This document shows, piece by piece, positions 37,736-49,000 of a stretch of 64,000 nucleotides of DNA. The translations under genes were made by a program, and so were the position numbers. This DNA is from Tribonema minus (Eukaryota > Sar > Xanthophyceae > Tribonematales > Tribonemataceae). The DNA lies in contig JAFCMP010000412.1 of NCBI GenBank assembly GCA_017506865.1, positions 744,001 to 808,000 on the forward strand. The letters are read 5' to 3'. Every line of letters begins with the position of its first letter. Position 1 is the first letter of the stretch. The notes below the pieces were generated by a model. It was not told where the DNA came from. It was given only the letters and a program-made list of their open reading frames with translations, and searched no databases.

Positions 37736-40700
37736 TCAGCGCGCGAAGGCGGCCGTCTTGCCGAGCGTCCTGGTCTCCTTGCGGTCCTGCATCACGAAGT
37801 GGCAGATGCCGTCAGCACGTCTCAGCAAGCACTGTGTGACACTTCATCAGCGATCGTGTTTAATGACGACAGTTACAGCATCTGAGCAACGCAGATGTTG
37901 TCTGCAATGCGGGAGCGCAGTTGCGAGAGGCAGAGTGTCAGCACACGTCCACGGGCAACTTGCGTTCGTGAATGTAATTGGATGACATGCGCAGCACGCC
38001 TACTGATGCACATGTAGTCTGCAACACTCTACAGAAGCAGGAGGAATGGCTGTTGAGGGGAATGGCTGTTGACCGTGTGTCCCACTCAGACAGGCACCAG
38101 AATTCATGTGCGAATCACCGTGACTGCGCGCTTCTGCAGTACCCACCGGTGTAGCAGTGCTCACCTCCACTGGCTGACACGGCACAAACGCTGACAGTAG
38201 AGGCAGTGATGATGCTGTGAGAGTGCAGTGTGGCAGACTGACCTTGACCATGCCGGCAATTGCGACGACAAATGCAGAAGACGCGGAGCTTCGCTTCTCC
38301 AGCAGAAGAGACAGCCAGCACCATGCGATTGGAAATTGTTGACAGTAAACGGGCACGCCGGCCGCCGCTCGATGCTTGGGTGCATCTTCTGCTGACCTGG
38401 ACCACTTGAACCGGGCAGGTACAAGGTTTTTGTGGCTTTGAGTGCTGATCAACAGCGCGCTTCTCTGCTCAAGCAGCTCTGCGCTCCAGCTTACAGCCTG
38501 CGCAAAAGACCGACGCCACGCTGTCGGCCCCATCGAGGCAGCACCTCCACTGCAGGCGCACATGTTGAATCCTGAGCATTGCTATAAGCAGTGATCACAG
38601 GCGCGCACGCACCTCAGCCTGGCGCTTGAGCGCGTCTTTTCTGGCCTGGATCGCCGCCCTGTGTGCCTCCTCCCTCTCCTTGGCCTCCGCGCGGCGTGCC
38701 TCCAGTCGCGCCTTCACTTCCTGAGGCACGCACATCGCAGGGGTGCCATGCAGACTATTGAGATTTGTGGTGATTGGCGGTCAATTGACCGTTTTCCTAG
38801 GTAATACATAGTGACTGTGATACTTCACCTCCTGAGGCACGCACATCGCCGAGTTTTGCAAGCAGGCTGATGAGCGCCTGGTGCTGGCAAGCGATTGAAC
38901 ATTTTCCTAGGTAATAAGTCGTGACTGTAACACCTCACCTCCTGAGGCATGCACATCGCAGGGTTGCAAGCGGAGTCTTAGCAAAGTGATGAAGATCTTC
39001 ATGTTGGCAGTCGATTGAGCCTTTTCACATCGCCGGCGTGCAAGCAGAGTCTGATCAGATTGATGGAAACTGATGTTGGCAGGCCACTAAGCATTTTCTT
39101 AGGTACATAGGTAGTGACCGCAGTAACAAAGCGCTATGCTCAATGTGTTATTGGGGTGACAAGGAGAAGATACTGATGACCGCTGGTGCCACGAGAGCGT
39201 GTGAACCGACAGGAGCCAATCGATTGGCCTTCTTCTGCAACAAGATGGTTGGTTGACCATCTTCAACCTGTCTTTTTGAGCAAGTACATATGAAACAGTC
39301 ACGCACTATTTGTGTAGTTATTCTTATTGTATCACTGTACCTCTAGTGCAGCTGACTTCTCCTTCTCTTTGCGCTGGCGTTCGTCCACGATCCTCTGCTT
39401 GCGCAGCTCCAGCTCCGCCTTGCGCGCCGCCTTGTCGGCCTGTGAGAGTCACCGCGTTGAACATGTTGTGCAGTGAGTGAAAATGTTGTCGTCTCTGTGC
39501 ATACAGCTGCTGGCGCCCCAACAAACTGCGAATCGCAATCTCAAGAGTGCGTAACGCATCCTCCATGTGCACGGCTGATGTCGCTGCAGCTTGGGTAGCA
39601 TGATAATGTAGGCAATGGCACAACTGTAAGAACTTGAGGTATGCAACAGTGCTCACTGTAATGGCGCCCCCTCTGTGGGATACTCATATTTGCGCTGTCT
39701 GGTAGCGAGCGCCTGCGCATTGCAAATGTCACTCATTCCATTGCGTTTGCGTGCAAACCCCCACAGTTCTGGTCCACCTGATTATAACTTTGCACCCAAG
39801 TGAGACAAGCCCTGCACTTCCACTTACTTGTAGTGGTAACTTCGTGTGTATGCCACACATACACAACATACTGAGCACTTTCTGAGACAGTATTTTGGGG
39901 GCATCCACTCACAAGCGGGTCACGAGGCGCACTTCAACCCCCAGTTGGAAGTACCACGTTCACCGGTGAAACGCGCACATGCAGCATCCATGCACCCCAC
40001 CCTACTGACCACAAGCAAAAGAGGGTAATACTCCAAGTTTGAAGTACGTCTTCGCGCGCTGTCCGCGCCTGCAGCCCCGCCTCATACTCCTCCCTGGCGC
40101 GCTGCCGCTCCTGTTCCTCGCGCGTCGCCACTGCCGCTCGGAGCGCTGACTCGCCCCTGCGTGCAGTTGAAGTTGAAGTTGGCCGGCGTGTAAACATTCG
40201 CGCCGTATGGTGCAGGCGCCAGGACTCGAATTTGATACATTCGTGTCCATCAGCTGCAGAGTGTTACAGCAGCAGAGTTTGTATCCTGCACAACGCGACG
40301 CCATTGAATTCAGCGAAGTTGTGCTGGCTTCCGCATCGCATCTTGACTGCAGCCGGCCCCCTCAAGCGCGCTGGTATGCTTGTTGAAGCACGTGCTTCCA
40401 TGCCCAAAGCAATTGTCCAAACACTCTTAACAGCACAAAGTCACCAGGCACCCCCCCCCCCCAATGGGGTATTCTCTATGAGACGATTTATTCAAGACCA
40501 ATCCTCACTGAACTGAAGACTACAATCACTATGCTATGCTGTCTCTATACGATACTATACTAAGCTGACCTCTTCTTGTCCTCCAGCGCGCGCAGCCTCT
40601 CCTCCTTCTGCCTGGCGATCTGCTCCGCCTTGTGCCTCTGCTTCTCCTCCCAGTCTCTGTGGGCCGCTTCCAGCTCCATCTGCCGCGCTCGCACAACCAC

Positions 40701-42894
40701 GCAATTTGCAAGCCATGTGCGTTTATACCAGAGGCGTTGTTCAAAAAGCTGTTCTTCAAAAAGCTGCTGCGCTCGGACGCATGGAATGCCGTTGTCACAC
40801 TCGTGCGTGCTTCAACGGAGCGCACTTTCCGGTCCAAAGTTCATTTTCTGTCGTGCTTGCCGGTCAGGGCCCGCAGGCGTGTTTGTTTTACATGCGCGCA
40901 GCATTTGCATTTGTCGCCAGTGCGCGACTGCCGCAGACAGGCTGGCGCGTCCGCAGCTGCGCTGCTCCGCCCAGCAGGCGCATTGCAAGCGCGCGATGAT
41001 GAACGACAGAAGCAACTGGTGCTCTTCCAACGCTAGATGCCTGGTGCTCTTTCCGCGCTAGATAACTGACTTGTGTGAAGTGTTCATTTCCGAGTGTTCC
41101 GAATGGCGCCGTCGCATGTGCTTGTCATGTTGTACACTCGCGTCTTACCAATGGTCGTGGCGTATACAAGTGTTGCGCTGCGGCTGGGATGCCAGTGGAT
41201 GCTGTCCCTGGCCCACACTCTGCCGCCCAACCCAGCCAAAATTTAGCCGCAAGTGGTGCCAAAGCCCACTGTGTGCACGTGTGCAGCCCCTGGTCACTGC
41301 CGGCTACGGCTCCGCCGTCTCTCAAAGTATGCTGCGCGCATTGGAGCAGCTGACTTGAGCACGTGCATGCGCCATCTCAGCACGCCCCAACCCTCAACGG
41401 CAGTTTCCCTAGCTGCGCTGATCTAACCCTCCGCTGATCTAACCCTCTATGTAGGCGAGCGGATGCCTCACCTTGGTGCGCTCCTCCTGCGATTTCTGGC
41501 TCAGCTCGCGGTGCAGCTTCATGTGCGTCGACGCCTTGCTCTTGAGCTTCTGGTCCGCCTGTTGAAGTTGCACACAGCAGCGCTCAGGTACCAATCCGCG
41601 TGTGCTGGCAAAACATATACTTGTTTTGTGGAGCATGTGTGCGTGCGTGTGTGCGCCTACTTCATGCGCACCCGTTGCTGACACACACAAATGACACGGT
41701 GCCATGACCCATGGTGAGGCAGTAAAACTCAATTTGAGGTTCGCATCAGTGGTGGGTGACGCTCCAGACCAAGGGGCACATACATACCTTCTGCCGCAGC
41801 GCCTCGCTCTGCTTGCTGGCCGACGCCAGCTTGTGCCTGCTGGCGCCGCTGTCCAGCTCCGCGTCCAGCACATCCGCCTGCGACTTCTGCAGCAAGCGAG
41901 GCACGCCAGCGGGGGGAGGTACAAATGGCATTGTGGCGCGGCATCAGCGTGCAGCTCCTGCAATGAGTCATCTCCTCGCTTGGTGAGCGCAGGAGGACCG
42001 CGCCACGGCTGTGTATGCATGCGATGGTGCTGCTTTCTCGGCCTGCTTGCAGCATGCGAGGCGCAGAGTTGCACATGACATCGTGGCGCGGCATGCTCCT
42101 GCAGAGGGTCCTCTCCTCTCTGGTGAGCGCAGGAGCACCGCGCGGTAGCTGCGTACGAAACGCGATGGTGCTGTTCCCTCAGCTGCTTCACAGGAGCAAG
42201 AGGCAGCAGACGCAATCCACTGCGGTGTAACTGCCGGGTTTTCGCCGGTGGTCGACAGGTCAGTGCCCCGCATCCAAATGCCCACCGGAAGCTCTTGTTT
42301 GCGTAGTAAAACGAGCATCTACCGTGTCTAAGCACTAGTGAACATGTGCTGCATGTTTGTTACAGAGCACGCATGGCCCGCAAGTGTGTGTATGTGTGTG
42401 TGTGTGTGTGTTTGTGTGTGTGTGTTGAGCATCCGCAGCTCCAAGCATGCTCGAACGCACCCAGGACTGACAAGCATGTTGACAAGCTTGGTTGCGCAAC
42501 GGGCGGCGATACTTGTTGAGGTTGATAGAAAGAGCGTCAAGATTAATGACAATGGCCTGTAATGCACGATACAAAATGCCTCACTCACCCGTCGCAGCTT
42601 TCCGACTTCGGCGGCTATCTCAGCAGACATCCTCCGGTTGGCCTTTACGAAATCTATCGGTCCAACGTTCTCGCCAACGTCTCCAGTCTCAATCTTTTCA
42701 TCGCTGGCAGCACGCTCCCCCTCTGATGCATCAGCTGATGTTCCACAGCCCTGTGCTGCTTCGTCTGTTGCCTGTGGCGCCGCATCTGCGTCGGGCGCAT
42801 GTGCGGCGTCTTGCGCTGGCAGGTCAGTGGCCTGTAAGCCGTCGGACGCTAGCGCTGCTGCTGCTGCAACTCCTGCTTCATCGAAAGCAGACAT
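37736..42894 (-). CDS. Coiled-coil protein of unknown function (8 exons)
   Basis: Exons in transcript order are 42589-42894, 41788-41886, 41472-41558, 40570-40679, 40048-40156, 39341-39439, 38613-38720 and 37736-37831. All junctions are GT-AG and the frame stays open through 337 residues. The first 75 residues are Ala/Asp/Glu-rich and probably disordered. KANRRMSAEIAAEVGKLRRK begins a long charged helix rich in Glu, Lys, Arg, Gln and Ala, with segments such as AHRDWEEKQRHKAEQIARQK and REEQERQRAREEYEAGLQAR, typical of a continuous coiled coil. It ends RADGICHFVMQDRKETRTLG then KTAAFAR. Internal exons are all 87-110 bp (29-37 residues), suggesting modular growth. I do not recognise the family; a cytoskeletal or ciliary role is possible but unproven. 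The gene diverges from CCDC47 over 116 bp. Confidence 0.75.
38712..39060 (-). repeat. Acceptor-side copies before coiled-coil exon 7
   Basis: The acceptor region TTCCTGAGGCACGCACATCG recurs at 38718, 38830 and 38940, with CTCCTGAGGCATGCACATCG in the last and a fourth remnant near 39026. Spacing is about 112 bp. Intervening DNA also repeats (TTTTCCTAGGTAATA). Confidence 0.85.
41410..41448 (-). repeat. 15-bp tandem duplication after coiled-coil exon 3
   Basis: GCTGATCTAACCCTC occurs twice in direct tandem; it contains a CTAACCCT telomere-like word. Confidence 0.7.
41885..42240 (-). repeat. Tandem intron units upstream of coiled-coil exon 2
   Basis: A unit of about 150 bp (GCATGCGATGGTGCTG, TGGTGAGCGCAGGAG, GACCGCGC, GTGGCGCGGCAT) occurs at about 41890-42030 and 42050-42175, with a third partial copy from 42180. 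The exon 2 acceptor region (CTGCTGCAG in transcript sense) is within the unit. Confidence 0.75.
42390..42426. repeat. (TG)n microsatellite
   Basis: Short TG run in intron 1 of the coiled-coil gene. Confidence 0.85.
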
Positions 42895-43010
42895 GGCTCC
42901 TAGGGTTTGTTTTGCGTGTAGAGGACCCTCGTTGCCACAGTCGTCCGTTGTGCCTTTTTTTCACGGAAGTTTGAGCTTGAAGTATCCTGAGATAAAAGCA
43001 AAGCAAGGTC
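42895..43010. promoter_or_regulatory. Divergent promoter region of coiled-coil gene and CCDC47
   Basis: Only 116 bp separate the two start codons, on opposite strands. The spacer must hold both 5' UTRs and a shared or back-to-back promoter. No TATA box is obvious; a T-run and a TTGAAGTA word are present. Confidence 0.5.
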
Positions 43011-46000
43011 ATGAAGGCGTTACGCTGGGGCTCGGCAGCGCTGCTGCTGTGCTGCTGCTGCAGCGCACTTTTTATCGCAAGCGCCTCAGAATACAATGCT
43101 GGTGCAGACGCGGAGACAGCAGAGGCCAAAGCTGTGAGCGACGAGTTCACATCCTCGCCGGAAACGATAGCCACGGCTGATGGCGGTGCCAGTGGTGATC
43201 CTGGGACAGGCAGCCAGCCCTCTGCCGCACCGGGGACCGATCCCTGGGGCTATGAGCTTGCAGGAGCAATAGCTTGTGCCATTTACCTGCTCAATTACAT
43301 CGTGGGAACCTGGCGCAACAGGCAGATCGCCAAGGCGTGGGTGAGGCATTGCCATGCTGTGTTCGCAGAGCAGTTTGCGCAGGCGGGGCCAGGGGTGGAG
43401 TCTGCCAAGGAGGGTGCCTTCCCACTGCATGCTGATGCAGCGGACTGCTACACGTACTATGCCACGGGGCGAAGGTGAGCGCTTGTCCTGTCAGCTCATG
43501 GTGCATACATAAATCTTCAATCGAGCCATCACCAGCACACGAGCTTGTGCATACATTAATCTTCAAGCGAGCCCTCACCACCACGCGAACACGTACACAT
43601 TTGCGACACGAGATCTGCAAGCCGCGGAGTTGTGCATGCAGCTGATGGCTCAGGCCCTGCCTGAGCACAAGCAATGCTCTGGGTCGGTTGGCCTTTGATG
43701 CCAGTGCGACAACTGCAAGCCTGCCACGCGAAGCGTTTTGCTGGGGTCATACACTTGTGCCAGCGAAATGCTTTGCGCAACGCGTGCTGATAGCGTCAGG
43801 CAGGTGTCACTGCAGGTTTGGCTACGCCGTGTGATGGCATCACGCAATGCACGCATGATGAGCATCGCGACGTTTCTGCTGCTTCCTGCCGCGGGTGACC
43901 GCTGCTCCAAGCGGCTCGCTCAAGATTGCACTCCCAGAGACTCCGCATGTTGAGGTTCAGCCCCTGGCAGCCGTTCTCATTGCGCGGTGCGTCGAACAGC
44001 CCCAATGAACTAGACAGCAACTGCGTCGTTATCTCTGAAAGTGTGTAGCGAGGGGGCCCGGAGTTGCGTGGCCGGACACACACAAAACTCATGGCCCATG
44101 TCGAGAGATAACCTAACGACAAGCCGGTGGCCGTTTGGAACGCAGCCAGGTGTTGCTTCTGCCCGGCATTGTCCATGCCATTTTGGGTTGCAGTACAGTC
44201 GCCGTAGCCTCACTCTGGGGACAAACCGCAACACAAGTCATGGACAACCCAGGCCCTTGATGTCTGGGTGGAATCAATGAATTGTTACAAATCATGCGCG
44301 CGTCACTGGTCTCTCACTGCTATCTGAATGCGGTTTGGTGAGGTCGAAGGACGCACAGCAAGGATCATGGTGTGATCACCAGCCAAAGCCGAGATATGAC
44401 GTTGGTAAAAAGAGGTCGTGCGCCATAAAACAAGTACCATACGTTGCTATCTGCCCCACATTGTGGTGAAGCGTCACCTTTGCTCCTACGAGGTTCTGAA
44501 ACTGTCGCTTGAAACAGCGTGACGCACACAAACCGCGGTTGCCGTCTCCTACTACCCATGACATCAAGTTCCAAACAGCCGCTCCCTGCCTCAGCTCCTG
44601 CACCACCGTGTTGGCGGGGGGAGCGAGAGAACTGAACGCTGCGGTGTGTTGTGCAACCTGATACCCGACGTCACATTCCTGCCTGCGCTCCTCTGTCTGG
44701 CATTAATGTTGGCAATCAATCGCTGTGCCTGACAGTCGCATCTGTAACTGATGTAACTGGTTGGCAGGGGGTGCGACGTCTGGAAGTAATCGTTGCTTGA
44801 CTGACTGTCGCATCTGTAACTGATTTAACTGATTGGCAGGGGGTGCGAGAGCCTGTCGGCGACGCTGCAGCTGGCGCCGCGCCACAACCTGGTGCAGACG
44901 CTGGTGGACATGGGGTTCCCGGGGCAGAAGGACGCGCTGACCATCGAGGTGGGGTATAGTTGTCGTCATGCTACCTACCTACCCTGTGCGCACCCCCCAT
45001 GCTCCCATCTGCACGTGCGTCACACGAGGCAGGACCTGGTGTCGCCTCCAAACAGTAAATCGCACGCGGCCCTTTGAGGGGGACATACATGCATACACCC
45101 CCCCCCCCGTGTGCAACCGCCATGGCCCCATCTTGACAGGCCGTGAGGACACATCGCCGCAAAGCGTATTTTCTTTTTTGGCGTATTTTCCATTCTGGTT
45201 TCAATCAAGAAGAGAAAGTCACAGCCGGACGCGTGCCAAGCGCCGAAAATGATCGCACATGCCTACATGCCACACTGTAGCTCACAGTGGCTCTCCATTT
45301 TGTCCCTCTCGCCCGGCGACCGCGTCTTCAGTCAAACGTGCACTGAGCACTGACGTGGCCGCACACACCTACATGCCACACTGTACCTCCCTGTAGCTCT
45401 CCATTATGTCTTAGTTGCCCGGGGAACGCTTCTCCCTGTGGGCACGCGTTGACCACTGATGTGATCGCACATACCTACATGCCCATTGTACCGTGACTCT
45501 CCATTCCGTCTTTGTCGCCTGACGAATGCGTCCCCAGGTGGCGATGAAGCCCGACAACATGGAGCCGCTGGTGATGGCGGTGCTCCGCAAGGAGGACATG
45601 ACACGGGCCGCCGGGGACGTGAGTGCACCCCCCTGTACAATAGGCTCCCTGCTCTAAGTTGAGACAGCCTTGACCAGCTTAAGCGTAGCCACTCTTGAGG
45701 TTCTTCTTCAAGTACCACTGCAGGGGCACGAGTGCCCCGATACTGCACTCCTTGACGCTCTGGAAGCCAATCACAGGGTTCTAATGACGTGGGTTCCGAG
45801 GGTCCCTGTTGAGGTCCCTCCATCTTCATTCATGAATTTCATGACTTCACCATTCATGAATTCCACTTGTGCACAGAGCTCGTGCTTGCGAGGGCGGGCT
45901 CTTACATGCGCTGAGCGCCCCTCAAGAAGGTGCATCAAGCTAGAGCAGTGGCGATGCAGGAAACGGTAACTGTCAGAAGACCGTCATATGGTCGGCAGCG

Positions 46001-49000
46001 GAGGCCGCCTCTGAATGGTTGTAACAGCAGACAGGCGCCACGTATTCAGACGCCAACACGCGCATCGCTGCCCGCTCACATGTTTGCAGCAGCGGCGCAG
46101 CAGCCGCAGCCGCTCGCGCATGCTGCAAAGCGCGCAAAAGCGGCGCCGCTGCAGCAGCGCTCCGCACCTGCCAGGCCCGCATCCACTGCTCGTTCTGTTT
46201 GTTGAAGTCAAAACGCGCACCACATCTACTGCTTGTTGAACTTGATAGCATGGCACCTGACCCCTCCGCACCTGCCAGGCCTGTCCATCTTCCGCTCTTG
46301 AAGTACAACATTTAAGTTTGCCCCCCCCCCCCGCGCCGTTCCCCGTTTTGCGCAGCTGCGGCTGCTGGAGTTCGGCTCGCTGCAGCCCATCAAGCTGCCG
46401 CAGCCGCTGGTGTGCGTGGCGGAGCACGCGGATGCGGCGTCGCGGCTGCTCACGGCCGCAGCAGTGGCAGCGCTCGGCGAGTGCGTCGACCTCGTGCGCC
46501 TCATCCACATCACTGATCAGGTCAGCTGCTGCGTCCGTTGAAGTTTGTAATATTGAAGTTTTCGTGAAGTTTGAGCGCTCTCAATTGAAGGGGGGGGGGC
46601 AGCCCTTCTTGGCACTATGGTGTGTTGGTGCCGCCAGCGGTGGCAGCGCTTGGCGAGGGCGCTGACCTTGTGCGCCTCGTTCACATTACGGACCAGGTCA
46701 GTTGCTGCGCCTGTTGAAGTTGGCAATGTCAGAGTGTGGGTGCTCTTCGCGGCACTATGGTGTACTGGCGCCCGCAGCGGTGGCAGCGCTCGGCGAGTGC
46801 GTCGACCCCGTGCGCCTCATCCACATCACCGATCAGGTCAGTGCATGCGCTCCACCGATAGCCACATTTAAAAGTTGAAGCAGTGCGTCGCTATGGCGAA
46901 GTGCAAGGGCGCCTGAATGAAGGTGGCTTTGTTGGAGCTAGAGCGCGTGTATGCATGTGGACCTTGTCGCCGCATACATTGCTGGTCCTCACGGCGATGT
47001 TAGCGCCCAGTGAGTGTGTCATTGCCCCTCATGCAGCAGTGCAGTTGAGGCAACTTCAACATGTTGGCAGTACATGTCATACTGCTCTGGCAGTACATTG
47101 GCGTTCCACGTCAAAGACAACACAACTGCGCGTCCCGTCCCAGCAGCCGGAGCTGCCAACACGACGGCTGGCATGCATCATAGCCCACGCAGTGCACTTC
47201 AACAGTACATTGCAGTACCACGCAGTGCACGTCAGCAGTATTCAAGTACTTCAGCATGTGTGCAGCTGCGTACGTCACAATCTGCGACCACCGGTACTCG
47301 GCCAGCTCAGTTTGCTGACCACAATCTCCCCTATTTTCGTCCACGGGGCCGTGGCAGCAGCAGTAGTGTGCATGACGCAGTGCCACCAGTCACACTCGCT
47401 ATTCATCGAATCATAAATATATTCGGCAACAGTGATACTATGGCATTTCTTCCTTTTTATTGCACCGCGCAGATACCGTGCACGCAGGGTGCTGCGCCTG
47501 GTCTTTGAGCGTATTGGGTGACTTCTTGCGTCCGCTTGTACTGCTGATGTGCTTTTCGTAATCCGCTTTACTCTTTGCTTTACCAAAAAAATCCCGTTCG
47601 ATGAGCAATTGACGATGTAGTCCTTAATGCTCTTGCCCGTGCAGAGCTGCGTGCCCGCGCTGGGCCGCGACGCCATCCCGCGAATCTCAACTAAAAGCTA
47701 AAAAGCTAGTCCCCCCTTCTACTTGCACCGTGCAGAACGACGTACCCGTCCTTGGCCTCGACGCCACGCCGCATATTTCAGTCACGAAGTAACAAGGCAT
47801 TTCTTCCCTGTACTTGCCCTGCGCAGAAAAACACGCCCGTCCTCGGCCACGACGCCACCCCGCGAGTTTCAACCCAGAGCTAACAAGATTTGTCGAAGTA
47901 CTTCTTCCTTCTACTTGCCCCACGCAGAACGACGTGCCCCTCCTCGGCCGCGCCGCGACGCCGCGCTGTTTATGTTCATCACGAGCTAGCAAGGTGCTTC
48001 TTCCTTCTACTCTTGCTGCACAGAGCGACGCCCATCTAACAAGATAGTTCTTCCTTCTACTTGCACTGCGCAGAACGACGTGCCCGTCCTCGGCCGTGAC
48101 GCCACGCCGCGCAAGGTGCTGCGCTTCATCCTGAAGCTAACAAGGCATTTCTCCCTTCTACTCGCACCGCGCAGAACGACGTGCCCGTCCTCGGGCGCGA
48201 CGCGATGCCGCGCAAGGTGCTGCGCTTCATCCTGGAGCTGCCGCCGTCGCCGGCCGCCAACATGGCGCAGATCGCGCCGCTCATGCGCCTGCCGACGGCG
48301 TTTGTGGACGCGCTGAGCGCCTTCAAGCTCACGTCCGGGGCGCGCGCCAAGGTATGTGCGTATGCAGGGCGTGCATTGGCAGAGCATGGTCACGTCTCAC
48401 CGTTTCAGGGCACAGTGTCACACGTGGCGTGCAGCGCCACCGTCGAGCAGGTTGCGCGCGACACAAATTTTAATCTTTACCCAAGTACGCGCAAGTACGC
48501 GAAGAAGGGCGGCTGCCGATGGCCCGTCTGTGGGCGTGCTGTGCGCCTTGAAGCTCACGTACGAGGCGCGCGCCAAGGTACGTAGGTATCGCGTGCATCG
48601 GCTGAGCATGGTCGCATCGCATAGCTTCAGGGCGCGGCGTATCGCCTCGGCTCCTGCAACAGTTCAGAGCCTGCATATCACGGCTCCGGCGACAGTTGGG
48701 TTCAGCGCAAGGGTATGTATGCATCGGCTGAGCAATGGTCGCATCATGACGCTTCAGGGCGCAGCGTGCCGTCGTGTCTCCTGTGAAGAGCGGTGGTGCG
48801 GCGTGTTGAGGCACACCTCGTTTGTGTCCCGCCTCCCGCACCGATTGGCTTCCGAGCCAGGGTACGTAAGTATGCTGTTCATCGGCTGAACGATGGTTGC
48901 GTCATCAGTTCAGGGTGCAGCGCGCCGTCGTGTCTCCTGTGAAGAGCGGTATTGCGGCGTGTTGAGGCACACCTCGGTCGCGACTCCTATGGCGGCAGTC

